From contig NZ_KI650979.1 of the NCBI RefSeq assembly GCF_000506985.1, forward strand, positions 868,001 to 932,000: DNA of 64,000 nt, given 5' to 3'. Source of the DNA: Advenella kashmirensis W13003. GTDB taxonomy: Bacteria; Pseudomonadota; Gammaproteobacteria; Burkholderiales; Burkholderiaceae_B. The position numbers were made by a program, and so were the translations under genes. Positions 8,279 to 18,300 of this stretch are shown here, one piece after another. The number at the start of each line of letters is the position of its first letter. Position 1 is the stretch's first letter. The notes below the pieces were generated by a model. The model did not search any database. It was not told where the DNA came from and was given only the letters and a program-made list of their open reading frames with translations.

Positions 8279-10051
8279 ATGACATTTGACAAATTACTTG
8301 AAGAAAGGAGCGAAATCGAGGCGTTAAAACTTGCGAATATTCCGAGTTTGAAATATCTCGCAGCATTGCGAGGATTTGTCACAAAATTAGACGACATGCA
8401 AAAAGAAGAGCCTCTAGCTCATCAGGAGCTTTTTTCGCTTTATACAGACGCGCTGCTCGAACTCAAAGAATATGCAAAATGCCAAGTGTTATTAGAGGGC
8501 GCAATCACCCAGAATCCCGAGGATCCTACTATATTGGCTTTGGTGGTGAAATATTTAAGTCAGACTGAAGATACCACGGTCGCGCGTCAGACTTGCGTGG
8601 CCATCGGCCAACATGCAGGCGAACTCAAGCTGCAGCCTAATGAGTTAATCGGCTACATCAATATTTTAAAGAAAATAGATATCGGAAAGAGCATTAATTT
8701 TCTCGAAACTTACCTCGAAGCCACGAAATCCACGAATATTAAAGCCAAATTTCTGTTGGCAGTTCTATTTGCTGAGAAGGGAGATTTCCAGAAGTGCCGA
8801 AGCGTTTTAAAACAGGTGGCTCCAAGGATTGGGATTCCCAGAGATATCTCTACGCTTCTATTTACGCTGAAAGATCATCTGGTTTTCGATGATCTCCTCC
8901 GCGCTATTCTATTGTTCGAAAACAAGAGTTTTTTTAGAGAGCTCCTGATTCTGCTTTGTATCAAGAAACATCAGGCTAAAGACATTGATTATGCTCTTTC
9001 CCTTTATAAATTCATCTCGGAACAGAAAAGTCTCGAAATAGATTGCAGACTTTTAGGTGCTCAATTAAATCTAGTTAAAGATTTTGACTTTAACTTAGGT
9101 CAAGCACTAGCTCGAACGATAAGAGAAAACTATACAGTGAAACAAATCAGGTCCGTTCCATTTATAGATTTAAATCTGATATTTAATGACGATCAGATCC
9201 ATTCTGCAAGAAGTAATTCGTTTTTCAATTTTTTAAGCATGGAAAGAGATTGGATTTTTTTACATGAGCAATGGGGATCATTTGATCGGATCAATGTTAA
9301 AGATCTGATTGATGACAAATTCAATACTTTTCTTTTAGCAGATATATGGGGTATTAAAAGACCAGAAATCTACGAGTATGGTAAATGCTATACCGACCTT
9401 AAATTACGCGATTCCGTCGTGCTTAAACCAGTAGCGGGTGCTGTATCTAAAGGTATTTTTATCATATACAACCAGAACCGAATCCATGACTTGTATGGGA
9501 AAAAGTGGTTAGACTCGATAGACCAATTGAATGCGAGAATAAACGACTACCTTACAATGGGCGTAGTACGCCGCGATCAATGGTTTCTGGAAGAACTCAT
9601 ATCCAACGATAGCATCGCAACGCGCAAGGCCAGAGATATTAAATTCTATTGTTTCTACGGTAAATGTCTTCTTGCACTTGAGTCCCAAAGAGACGACAGA
9701 GTCTTGCGTTGCTGGTACGATCGTTCAGGAAAAATCGTCGACACGGGGAAATATTCAAACAGTGCATTTGTAGGAAAGGGAATTGACCGCTCGCATTTCG
9801 AGTTGGCTGAGTCAATTAGCCGAAAATTGCCAATGCCTTTTATCCGTGTAGATTTTTTACAGGCTAATGATCAGATATACTTGGGAGAGCTCACACCCAT
9901 CCCGAGTGATAGTGAGACACTAAGCTCGTATTGTGACAGCCTAATGGGAAGTGCATTGAGCTTTGCAAATATCGATTTAAGAGAAGATTTGCTATTCAAT
10001 CGCGAAAAATTTCAGGATTTTTTTCGGCTAGCCAACTATATACGAAATTAA
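8279..10051 (+). CDS. TPR-like N-terminus fused to a TupA-like ATP-grasp ligase
   Basis: A 590-aa protein. Residues ~1-300 are helical, hairpin-repeat (TPR-like) sequence. Residues ~315-575 match the TupA-like ATP-grasp family: VVLKPVAGAVSKG (ATP-binding lysine and loop, ~residue 380), RDIKFYCFYGK, and the metal-binding end IRVDFLQ ... LGELTPIPS with Asp and Glu ligands. TupA-type enzymes are associated with teichuronopeptide and other acidic surface polymers, where a carboxylate is activated with ATP and joined to an amine. Here wecB/wecC predict a uronic acid (ManNAcA), so amide-linking an amino group to that carboxyl is a reasonable guess, not proof. It stands alone on the plus strand and ends at a perfect palindromic terminator. 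Confidence 0.8.
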   Translation: MTFDKLLEERSEIEALKLANIPSLKYLAALRGFVTKLDDMQKEEPLAHQELFSLYTDALLELKEYAKCQVLLEGAITQNPEDPTILALVVKYLSQTEDTTVARQTCVAIGQHAGELKLQPNELIGYINILKKIDIGKSINFLETYLEATKSTNIKAKFLLAVLFAEKGDFQKCRSVLKQVAPRIGIPRDISTLLFTLKDHLVFDDLLRAILLFENKSFFRELLILLCIKKHQAKDIDYALSLYKFISEQKSLEIDCRLLGAQLNLVKDFDFNLGQALARTIRENYTVKQIRSVPFIDLNLIFNDDQIHSARSNSFFNFLSMERDWIFLHEQWGSFDRINVKDLIDDKFNTFLLADIWGIKRPEIYEYGKCYTDLKLRDSVVLKPVAGAVSKGIFIIYNQNRIHDLYGKKWLDSIDQLNARINDYLTMGVVRRDQWFLEELISNDSIATRKARDIKFYCFYGKCLLALESQRDDRVLRCWYDRSGKIVDTGKYSNSAFVGKGIDRSHFELAESISRKLPMPFIRVDFLQANDQIYLGELTPIPSDSETLSSYCDSLMGSALSFANIDLREDLLFNREKFQDFFRLANYIRN

Positions 10052-10053
10052 GC

Positions 10054-10082
10054 TGTATTAGCGCAAAATTTGCGCTAATACA
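10054..10082. terminator. Perfect palindrome, bidirectional terminator
   Basis: Fourteen-base arms, TGTATTAGCGCAAA and its exact reverse complement, flank one central A. It begins 3 nt after the stop of the plus-strand ATP-grasp gene and ends 5 nt before the stop of the convergent minus-strand hydrolase gene. It can therefore serve both transcripts. AT pairs at the base act as partial U-tracts. Confidence 0.8.
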
Positions 10083-10087
10083 TGCTC

Positions 10088-11179
10088 TCAGCTAGATGTT
10101 TTTTTAAATGCATTCTCTGCAATCGCTACAAGCTGTCTAGCCATTTCCTTTGTCTCTGGAACATGACCAGCTGGATCACTATAAAGCCATGCAGTGTGCT
10201 GACCCGAATGACTTAAACCGTTTGTCACTTCACCGCCGAGTGCATTCCATAGTGGCATGAAGTGCTTACTAAAATGGTGTCGATCCAGCTTATTCTGCAC
10301 TATGATCATGCTCGATTCCCTAATTGCTTTCCATTTAAGAGACATATCCACCCGATCTCCAAAAGAAGAACGGATTTCCCTTTCCGGCATGTCGTCAAAA
10401 CATGCCTTCCGGATCAGTGCTACCTCCTTACGCATCGAATAAGCTAAGATATCTGTCTGAGCGTTAATCGCGATAGCAACCGATCCTTTGATGTCCGACG
10501 CTAGGGCTAAGGAGGCAAAACCGCCGGCCGAAGAACCATAAATAACAATTTTCGGAATGCTTTTTCTTTTGGCAAAATTGGTGATAAGTTCAGCCAAATC
10601 CGATATAGCACTACTGGACTTATGTCCCAAAAACCAGCCAAGCTGTAATTTATTATGCAGCTCTAAGGTTGGATCCGCTATACAAAGCACGTGTCCAGGA
10701 AATATACCTTCCCTAGCCCAAGTCCAACGATTGAATGCGGGCAGCACTCTATTCGCTCGATCGATCGCAGCTGGCATCATCACATAGAGTGTATCATTGC
10801 TGCTCGGATAGTATAGTGCAGGAAAATACCACTGCTTTCCTTTAAGCATGTAGGCCACGTGTTGATCTTCGAAATCGTCCGAGCTATGACAATCTAATTC
10901 GTACGGTTTAAAATGCACGGGTGAAGACTTGACGGTTTTGATCTCCGAACCCGGCTTTCTAAGAAAACCGAGAACTCGGTAGTATCCTGGAACGCCTTGT
11001 GTATCGAATTCGAAAATACTATTAGCAGAATAGCGAGATCTGAATATTCGAGTACCGTTGCGAAAAATATAATACGCAAACTCGGCATCACCTAGATCCA
11101 GGCTATCCGATTTAAGTTCACATCTCAATGCATTATCAATGACATTTATTAATACCACTGTTGATTTTTTCTTTCTCAT
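10088..11179 (-). CDS. Capsule-locus alpha/beta hydrolase with N-terminal beta module
   Basis: Residues ~10-95 form the locus-wide beta module (AEFAYYIFRNGTRI, then SRYS and IFEFD). Residues ~100-355 form an alpha/beta hydrolase with nucleophile elbow YGSSAGG (Ser ~217), an NKLDRHH acid turn and a PAGHVPE histidine near the C terminus, so a Ser-Asp-His triad is plausible. It resembles the XcbB/CpsF and Asp2-like hydrolases of capsule and glycoprotein-export loci, which could add or remove acyl groups on glycans. There is no signal peptide, so action is likely cytoplasmic. The module is at the N terminus here but at the C terminus in the two related hydrolases of this locus. It lies 125 bp downstream of one of them on the same strand. 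Confidence 0.75.
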   Translation of the reverse strand: MRKKKSTVVLINVIDNALRCELKSDSLDLGDAEFAYYIFRNGTRIFRSRYSANSIFEFDTQGVPGYYRVLGFLRKPGSEIKTVKSSPVHFKPYELDCHSSDDFEDQHVAYMLKGKQWYFPALYYPSSNDTLYVMMPAAIDRANRVLPAFNRWTWAREGIFPGHVLCIADPTLELHNKLQLGWFLGHKSSSAISDLAELITNFAKRKSIPKIVIYGSSAGGFASLALASDIKGSVAIAINAQTDILAYSMRKEVALIRKACFDDMPEREIRSSFGDRVDMSLKWKAIRESSMIIVQNKLDRHHFSKHFMPLWNALGGEVTNGLSHSGQHTAWLYSDPAGHVPETKEMARQLVAIAENAFKKTSS

Positions 11180-11304
11180 ATCACAAAAAAATAAAAACGA
11201 AACTTGACCAATTATGACTAGGAGTATATCCGTTTGGCCCCAGATTTAATCGTAGATTGTTTAACAAATTACAACATAACAGTATGAGCTCATTGCGGGT
11301 CAAA

Positions 11305-12639
11305 TTAAGCACGTGTATTGACTCGCACTTTTTTGAATATTCGGATCCCATCGTCTGCCACAAAACCTACTACATATAAAAAATCTGACTCTCCTGTGTC
11401 TTCGAAAGTAGCAGTATTATCAGCGTTGTAACTACGAATTTTCTTCCGCTTTCCTTCTTTCAAAAAATAGAAAGCAAATGTCGGACTAATAAATACGCCT
11501 GGCCTTATGTCGATTTGAGCTACAATCGTGCGACCTTCTTGTCGAGCACTTATTTCAAAATCGTCTGTACTAGGGAACAATCCGCCCTGTTGGCTGCTCC
11601 TTGAGTTAGAACTTGCAACCTTACCATTATTGTCGGGCGAATTGACCAGAAAACTATTAAAAATGCTAGCATCAATCGCATTCTTCTCTGGATCCATTAA
11701 ATATTTGAGACACGCATTGATAGTATTTTTGTTAGGAGCTATATGCCCCCGCCCAAAATTTCCAACTCGAACCGAAATATTTCCATGGTTACGATCGATC
11801 AATTCCTCGGAATCATCGTATACTTTGAGATTGCGTAAAAAAGGCAACGCATGGGATTTTACATGCCAATCACTGTTATTTTGGACAAATAACAGATTAA
11901 CATTTTCCGGAATCCGATAATTTGATTGCAAATCATGACGCACTCCGGTCTCTTCTAAAAACCCACGTAGATCTTCGCGGGTTACAGCTGCTTTAGTATC
12001 AATTCTCGCAAATTTCTTGGCAAACCCATGTTTCAAATAGTGCAATACAAACTTAGGCATATATCGAGCGATGGAAGTTTGAGGGTTCCAAACGAGACAA
12101 TCGGCTTGGGAGGTCAGATACGGTAGCACAGATAAAGCACCGAAACCACCCGCAGATCCGCCAAAAAGTAGAAGACGTGCTTTGTAATAATGTGCCAGCT
12201 TATCTAGCCACCTCCCTATAATTTCTGAGGCGTTGACCACATCTTCATTACCGGCATACCAAGAAATTATTAATTCTTCGCACTTAGAAATAGTCGGATC
12301 CGCCACTGCCAGCAAGGGAAGTTTCAATCGCTTTGCAACTTTGATACCAGAAAAAAACGGACCCGGCTTCCCATTTCGCATCGTTAGTGCGCCTGTGAAG
12401 CCAACCAGCAGCACTCTTTCTTCGGCTTGCTTAATTTGGCGAAGTAAACCGTAGTCTTGCAGATATATATCTATAGTCGTGCCCGTTCCCGTACAAACTC
12501 TATGGATACCATCCTGATCCCAGGTGCTGCCTGCCTCTTCATTTTCTTGATGATTAATGATTGGTGCGCCCCACCGAGACAAATCATACGATTCACTGTT
12601 AGCTATAGAGTTCTGTATTTGAGGCAAAGGTATTGTCAA
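11305..12639 (-). CDS. XcbB/CpsF-like alpha/beta hydrolase with C-terminal beta module
   Basis: A 444-aa protein. Residues ~15-330 are an alpha/beta hydrolase: LLLFGGSAGGFGAL (Ser ~162), NNSDWHVKSHALPF and GRGHIAPN give a likely Ser-Asp-His set. Residues ~350-444 are the recurring beta module (TFAFYFLKEGKRKK ... SYN). It is a clear paralogue of the plus-strand protein at 22412-23797, which shares PFFSG, LPLxxVADP, ISWYxG/IAWYGG, NPQTSI and GHIAPN. The best start is TTG at 12639: AGGA sits 8 nt upstream, whereas the nearby ATG is out of frame. XcbB/CpsF proteins occur in capsule loci such as meningococcal serogroup X; their reaction is not known to me. Confidence 0.75.
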   Translation of the reverse strand: MTIPLPQIQNSIANSESYDLSRWGAPIINHQENEEAGSTWDQDGIHRVCTGTGTTIDIYLQDYGLLRQIKQAEERVLLVGFTGALTMRNGKPGPFFSGIKVAKRLKLPLLAVADPTISKCEELIISWYAGNEDVVNASEIIGRWLDKLAHYYKARLLLFGGSAGGFGALSVLPYLTSQADCLVWNPQTSIARYMPKFVLHYLKHGFAKKFARIDTKAAVTREDLRGFLEETGVRHDLQSNYRIPENVNLLFVQNNSDWHVKSHALPFLRNLKVYDDSEELIDRNHGNISVRVGNFGRGHIAPNKNTINACLKYLMDPEKNAIDASIFNSFLVNSPDNNGKVASSNSRSSQQGGLFPSTDDFEISARQEGRTIVAQIDIRPGVFISPTFAFYFLKEGKRKKIRSYNADNTATFEDTGESDFLYVVGFVADDGIRIFKKVRVNTRA

Positions 12640-12647
12640 AGTCCATG

Positions 12648-12651
12648 TCCT
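12648..12651 (-). promoter_or_regulatory. Ribosome binding site deciding a TTG start
   Basis: Read on the minus strand, AGGA lies 8 nt before a TTG codon at 12639 that opens the hydrolase frame. An ATG between them follows the AGGA too closely and is in another frame. TTG is therefore the supported initiation codon. Confidence 0.55.
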
Positions 12652-12810
12652 GAATAATGATGTTACATCAGGTGCACTTTATTGAAGCGGCGATCAATAA
12701 GGCCCTGCTTTTTTCGTGAAAATTTAAAATCCGTATATCCGGTTTCATTACTCTTGGGAACCGAAGGGATACTCGAACAATCCGTTGACATCTCGCATCC
12801 AGCGTCCCCT

Positions 12811-15114
12811 TCATAAAATCTCCAACTGATTGTATTGGCTGATTTCGAATACTTTCTCATGCTCTAGCATAATTGATCGAACGACCGCATTTCTCGGCCC
12901 GGTATAACTCTCCCGCACAACTCCGTCGACAGTCACATCGGGGCCGATTAATTTGGCTTCCACAACCTTGGAATCGTCTAGGTTTTTCACATACCCCACA
13001 AGACTTCGCAAATTGCAGAGCTGCTGAAACCATTTTCTAAACCCAACTCCCTGAACCTTTCCGAATATCTTAACTTTATAACAAACGATCCGAGGTTGAT
13101 TTTCTCCCAGAATCTCTCTAAACAGTGTCGCTCCAACATCCCTTGGATGGCCAGTACCTGGGAAGAGTTGCAATCCGAGTTCGGGATTCGTATTCACTTC
13201 AATAATCGACCACTTTTGGTCATGTGGGGAACGACCTATGGAGTCGGCCATTACGTCCAAACCCACGTGGAACGAGTTAAGTATTGCCTTTCTGGCTTTT
13301 ACTGCGACGTTAATCCACTCAGGGTGAATCTCGTCGGTGCGATCAATACTTTCTCCCCCAGACCCAATATTCACCGCGTTTAGCAACTGGACATGTTCAC
13401 CTTGGACGGGAACATATGTCAAAGACTTATTTTGCTTCTTGAGAAAATGAACCATCACATCGTTTTCCTCGAAATGCTTAATACGGTAAAAGGGGTTATT
13501 GATTCTTTGGGTGGCTTTAATACTAATTAATTCTTTAATTGTGTGCACGCCGTCTCCTTCGACATAAGCAGCAACCCTCTGAGTGACAGCACAAACTTTT
13601 TCCCCTATGACGATGATCCGGTAATCGTTTCCTGTCACGTTTTCCTCCACAAGTACAACCTTAGTACCCAAATCCTCGCAAATTTGCCATGCATTTTCGA
13701 AGTCCCCTTTCGTTGTAATATCGGTAGTGACGCCTACTCCGCCAGACCCGTCCAAAGGCTTTACGACAACGGACCCCTGAAAGCTCTTAGCCTTCTTCCA
13801 GGCTTCATCCTTTTGAGAAATATCCATTCTGAACCCTTTCGGCGTATTGATGCCGGCTCGGTCAAGCAGTTGCTTTGTCAAATATTTATTATTACTAGCA
13901 TCTCTGGCAAGCGAAATGGTCTTGGACGACATTCCAGCTATAAAGCGAACGCTCCGACCCGTTGCACAATTTGTAAATTTAATGAGTTCTTTATCTAAAA
14001 CTTCAATACGTAGTCCCAAGCGATAGGCTGCTTCCTTCAATATCGCAACCTGTGTAGCTGATCTCAAGTAGGTGTTTTCAAAGACGGCAGATTTGCTTAA
14101 TACACTCTTTTTGATTTCTACCGGAACTCTCGTTTTAAATTCGTGTAACAGGCTTTTAATTTGGTCAGCCATCGTGACGCAGGAAAAAATTTCTCTCAAA
14201 TCGGCAGTATTAAATTTTACATTCCGTATGACAAAAGAGTGATGATTGGGGCCCGCAAGGAAATCATTGCTATAACATGTTAGCTCTATATAAACACCAT
14301 CTATAAAAATTTTATCTACCTCCTGCACAAGCAACGCATAGCGCTCTGCTAACAGTTTTGTAAGGTCGATGAACATGGCGCCTTTCCCAACATCAGAGCT
14401 CCGCTTCAGCCTGATTATTTCGTTTTCTTCTGGAACCCTGCTTTGATCTATTGCGTTACTAATATTGGTGATTTTTCTTTTTTCATAAAATACATTTTTT
14501 GCTCTAGCCTTGTTCTGACGCTCAACAAGTGCCTCAATGTCGGCATTTCCATCTCCGATAACAAAAGCGGGCACCACCCCATAAGCCGCAACAAGTTTCC
14601 CTCTCAAGATATACAGTTTAAATGGGTCTCCTGAAAACGAATTCTCTACGCAGAGTAACCTATGCCGTTTTGCCAAAAGATCCCAGGAGCGGGAAAACTC
14701 ATCAGCGTCATTAATTTGATGAACCGCTTGTATAGCAGATGGATCATTGGGGCTTAGTGTCACGGCACCCAAATTGACGATTTCATGAAAATAATCAACC
14801 GCATTTTTTTTGTCGTCATTCTTGAATACTTTATTTTTTGACAATTTGAACGCACTTTCATTGAAGACGTCCTGCAGATAATTCCGATTTTTCGACGTAA
14901 GCCGGATAACCGAATAGGCAGAAGGTATGGAATTTTTTTCCTTTATTATTGCGCCGTCCAGCAGCCAGATGTCCTCTGTATACTTGTGCAATTGAATAGA
15001 GGAATCTTGCTCGAGCAAATCGTCTATCGACTTGAACTCCTGCTCAAAAGTCGGCGGCGCAAAATTTTTAATATAAAGCAGTTCGTTTTCTATATTACTT
15101 GCAAATAATTTCAT
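12811..15114 (-). CDS. Double ATP-grasp ligase fused to a C-terminal acylphosphatase
   Basis: A 767-aa protein. Residues ~395-660 are a cyanophycin-synthetase/GshF-like ATP-grasp: KYLTKQLLDRAGINTPKG, VVVKPLDGSGGVGV (ATP lysine and loop), VLVEENVTGNDYRIIVIG and IIEVNTNPELGLQL with metal ligands. Residues ~675-767 are an acylphosphatase domain, VQGVGFRKWFQ with the phosphate-binding Arg and GYVKN with the catalytic Asn. Residues ~90-330 align by eye with the ATP-grasp lid and centre (FKLYILRGKLVAAYGVVPAF beside DYRIIVIGEKVCAVTQRVAAY), so this looks like a degenerate first copy. The enzyme would make acyl-phosphate intermediates and amide bonds. ATG at 15114 follows GGGAG by 8 nt and beats the GTG upstream. 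It lies 171 bp upstream of the hydrolase gene. Confidence 0.8.
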   Translation of the reverse strand: MKLFASNIENELLYIKNFAPPTFEQEFKSIDDLLEQDSSIQLHKYTEDIWLLDGAIIKEKNSIPSAYSVIRLTSKNRNYLQDVFNESAFKLSKNKVFKNDDKKNAVDYFHEIVNLGAVTLSPNDPSAIQAVHQINDADEFSRSWDLLAKRHRLLCVENSFSGDPFKLYILRGKLVAAYGVVPAFVIGDGNADIEALVERQNKARAKNVFYEKRKITNISNAIDQSRVPEENEIIRLKRSSDVGKGAMFIDLTKLLAERYALLVQEVDKIFIDGVYIELTCYSNDFLAGPNHHSFVIRNVKFNTADLREIFSCVTMADQIKSLLHEFKTRVPVEIKKSVLSKSAVFENTYLRSATQVAILKEAAYRLGLRIEVLDKELIKFTNCATGRSVRFIAGMSSKTISLARDASNNKYLTKQLLDRAGINTPKGFRMDISQKDEAWKKAKSFQGSVVVKPLDGSGGVGVTTDITTKGDFENAWQICEDLGTKVVLVEENVTGNDYRIIVIGEKVCAVTQRVAAYVEGDGVHTIKELISIKATQRINNPFYRIKHFEENDVMVHFLKKQNKSLTYVPVQGEHVQLLNAVNIGSGGESIDRTDEIHPEWINVAVKARKAILNSFHVGLDVMADSIGRSPHDQKWSIIEVNTNPELGLQLFPGTGHPRDVGATLFREILGENQPRIVCYKVKIFGKVQGVGFRKWFQQLCNLRSLVGYVKNLDDSKVVEAKLIGPDVTVDGVVRESYTGPRNAVVRSIMLEHEKVFEISQYNQLEIL

Positions 15115-15332
15115 CAGTGCCACTCCCGCAATTCCCGGACATTAATTTACTGGCTGTTGAGCCCGACAAACAAAAAATATCATTGGCATATGACACTCTG
15201 CGGTGGTCGGGCAAATTCAAATTTACAATCTGGAGCCTATCTATCTCATAAATATCCTGGAATAAGTAATTTCGTACCCACGAGTGTCGACCCTAACATT
15301 TCCATAAACGCGATAGGAACCAATCTCGTCAA

Positions 15333-18300
15333 TTATTTAGCGGATCGCAACCGCTCATCCGCGTTCACATTATTAGTAAACAACGCTAACTCTTTTCCGA
15401 CGGTCACGGAATAACCACTTTGTTGATGAACTCGTGCCGCTGCTGCTTCCGACAGAGCCATAAACAACTCGGGATTATTGTAGATTTCCTCAATGGCATC
15501 AGCCAGCCCAATATGATCTTCGGGCGCTACAACTCTTCCACACTCATTGTCGACAAACTCCGAAATCGCTCCGACTTTTGTCGTAATTGGAACCAAGCCA
15601 GAAGACATTGCTTCATCTCTTGACACTCCCTGGGTATCCATCCGAGAGGGAGTTAGAAATATGCCATATTGCTTATGGTAATCCGCTATCTCAGAATGGG
15701 TTAGAAATGCTCTCTTCAGAGTAACGTTTTCAAATTGTTTAAGCGGTCGGGTAATTTCATCAAAAAGAACTCCGTCACCAACCAGACAAAACTCCAACTG
15801 AGAAAAGCAACTTCTTGTGGAAAGTTCGAGAATCGCCTTGACTGTTAAATCGTTCGCATAGGTCGTACTAGCATATGGTCGAATTGAAAGAATTTTCCGC
15901 CTGAATTCGACGTCCTTTTTATGGTACGAAAAGACCTTTTCATTAATATAGTTATGAACAATCTCATGGTTTAATGCGTTGAGATCGATACCATAATCCT
16001 GAGAAACTTCTCGCGCAAATGTGCGCGACACGAACACGAACTTGAGGTTGTTGTTCTGTGTTGCAAGCACTTCATCCCAGAAGGCGACTCTAGTGGAACT
16101 TTGATTTTTAGCCTCATCCAATTGCGCCGGTGTTGAGTGCAAGTATTTACGACGCCACCACGGCTGAATTTCTGCCCCATGGACCCACACTGTCACTTGC
16201 AAGTAATCCAAATGCTTGTTCAACACGCTCCACATTTTCTTGTCAAGAAAATGCACCAACACAGATCGATACTGACGGCTAGCCAGCGCTTTATCCAACG
16301 CTTCTAAAGAGCCAGTAATAACATCAATACCGTCGAATTCATGATATGAAATTGATTCGTCGACCCTAAGACGGAATACGTCTATGGGCACGCCCCTCTC
16401 TTTATAAGCCTTGACTCTGCTATGCACAAACCCGTTTTTATATAGATCTGAATAGGTCGGATAATGATTTGTCAAAACCAAATGTTGGGCGCTCGAAAAA
16501 ACACTCCCGGGATTAAGCTGCTTATGGCCGATGATTAATCTTTCTATTTGGCAACTACCGGACGCGTAGAATCTCATTCCGTATCGAATGAATCGTGTTT
16601 CGCCCGGGATATTGAGAACGACATTCTTGTTCGCATACTTGATTTCGTGGCTGATTTTTTCTTTCTTTTGATTAAGATAGACAATGACTATCTGTACATT
16701 AAGTCCTGGAGTCGATTCAAGGTGAAATTTAGTTGTCTTATCAAGGCCACTTTCTTCGAGTGTTAACTCACGTTTTGCATAGCAATACTCATGTTTGCCA
16801 TCAGGCAACGTAGAGGTTACAAGCCACACCGAACCATCGACGTCAAACTGTAGATGATCGCTGGGTCGAGCAAATAATTCCAAGAACTCACTACCGGGAA
16901 CGGTACCGCCTTCAGCCATAATATCGCTGACACTCGGTTCCATCTCGTCCGCAGCGGAAGTGAGCGACGACAACGACCACCCAGGGTGAAGATCCTTGAG
17001 ATCACATACTTCTTTTAAAACATCACCCGATAACCTGGCACCCTTGTAGACGTAATTAAACTCATCGAGTGCAATGCCCGATTCTGCCTGAAAATACAAA
17101 TTGGGCAAGAGGTCATTTAGTTGGCCGTTAGCCATCGAAACTAAATAGTGCGCCCTGAATATGGAACTTCTTGCAGCAAACCGATCATGCGGCGTGTAAG
17201 CCTTTTCGCGCTCATGAAGTTCCAGAGAGTCGCCCACGGCTTCATAGTGAGCCACCTTTCCAATAATATCGGCATTGGAATACCTTGTACCAAGCATCAA
17301 ATCCAGAAGATAATTCTCGCCATAGTAGTCTTCAACCGAAAAAAATGTCTGCCAGGCATATAACTGCCCAGCACTTTCCATTTCATCGCAAAACTCCGCA
17401 GTGCTCATACAGCGAATATTCTGTTCTTCGCTGGAAGCGTACGAGGGTATATCATGGACAATTTTGAGCGTTTTCTTCGAATATGATTGTCGATTGAATG
17501 TTTCCTTGATGGCTAATATATCCTCTACGGTATGCGCCAAGGAAATAACCGAAACCACTGGATCCAACGTTTTCACCGGTTGCGCGAACGCTTTGCTTTT
17601 AATGTATTCGAAACGGTGTTCATAAGTATGCTGAGTCAGCACTTTGCGAAGACCCAATAATCGAAACCGTCGCGACGTTGCGTCATCCCGGTCGATGACT
17701 TGCAGCTTTTGAACTGCCTGCTGACCGCTATCAGTAGTTACAACCAGGTCGCCGAACATTAGTCTCACTCCGCGAGAGTAATTGCTCACGGTAATCGTGT
17801 TGGAGGCCAACAATTCGTACACGCGCCGCGCAAACATCGTTTGCGAATGCTTAATCGAGTTTAAATTGATCGCGTATTTGTATCCCTTATATGCACGGTC
17901 TATTTCTGAAAATGATAGTGTACCGACGATATACTTTTTGTAATCCTCAGGAAACATGTAATCTGGATTATCCTTGCCAAAATTCCGATCATAAATTTCA
18001 AAATCGGCGTGGGCAGGAAGCTCCGAGACAAATGTTTCCAAATCTCGCGTCCGCTCCGGATAACGCACATAGTATGCACCCGCAAAACAAAAGGCGTTTT
18101 TGCGCACATACTTCTCAATCGGATTGTGCACAGCAGGCTGACATGCAAACGGCAGAAAATGCACGTTGTTATGCCCAAGAGATGCCTTATAGCGCGAAAT
18201 GCAATCAATGTCTGTCGTAAAAACGTGATCAATCAATTTAGCGACATTCAAGAAAGTCTCAAAATGGACCGGGTCTTCCTTATTCCAGAATATAGTTGGA

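Noticed and set aside
12663-12860. 65-codon minus-strand frame between the hydrolase and the ATP-grasp gene
   Set aside because: It starts inside the ATP-grasp/acylphosphatase gene in another frame, has no ribosome site and no similarity to anything known to me.
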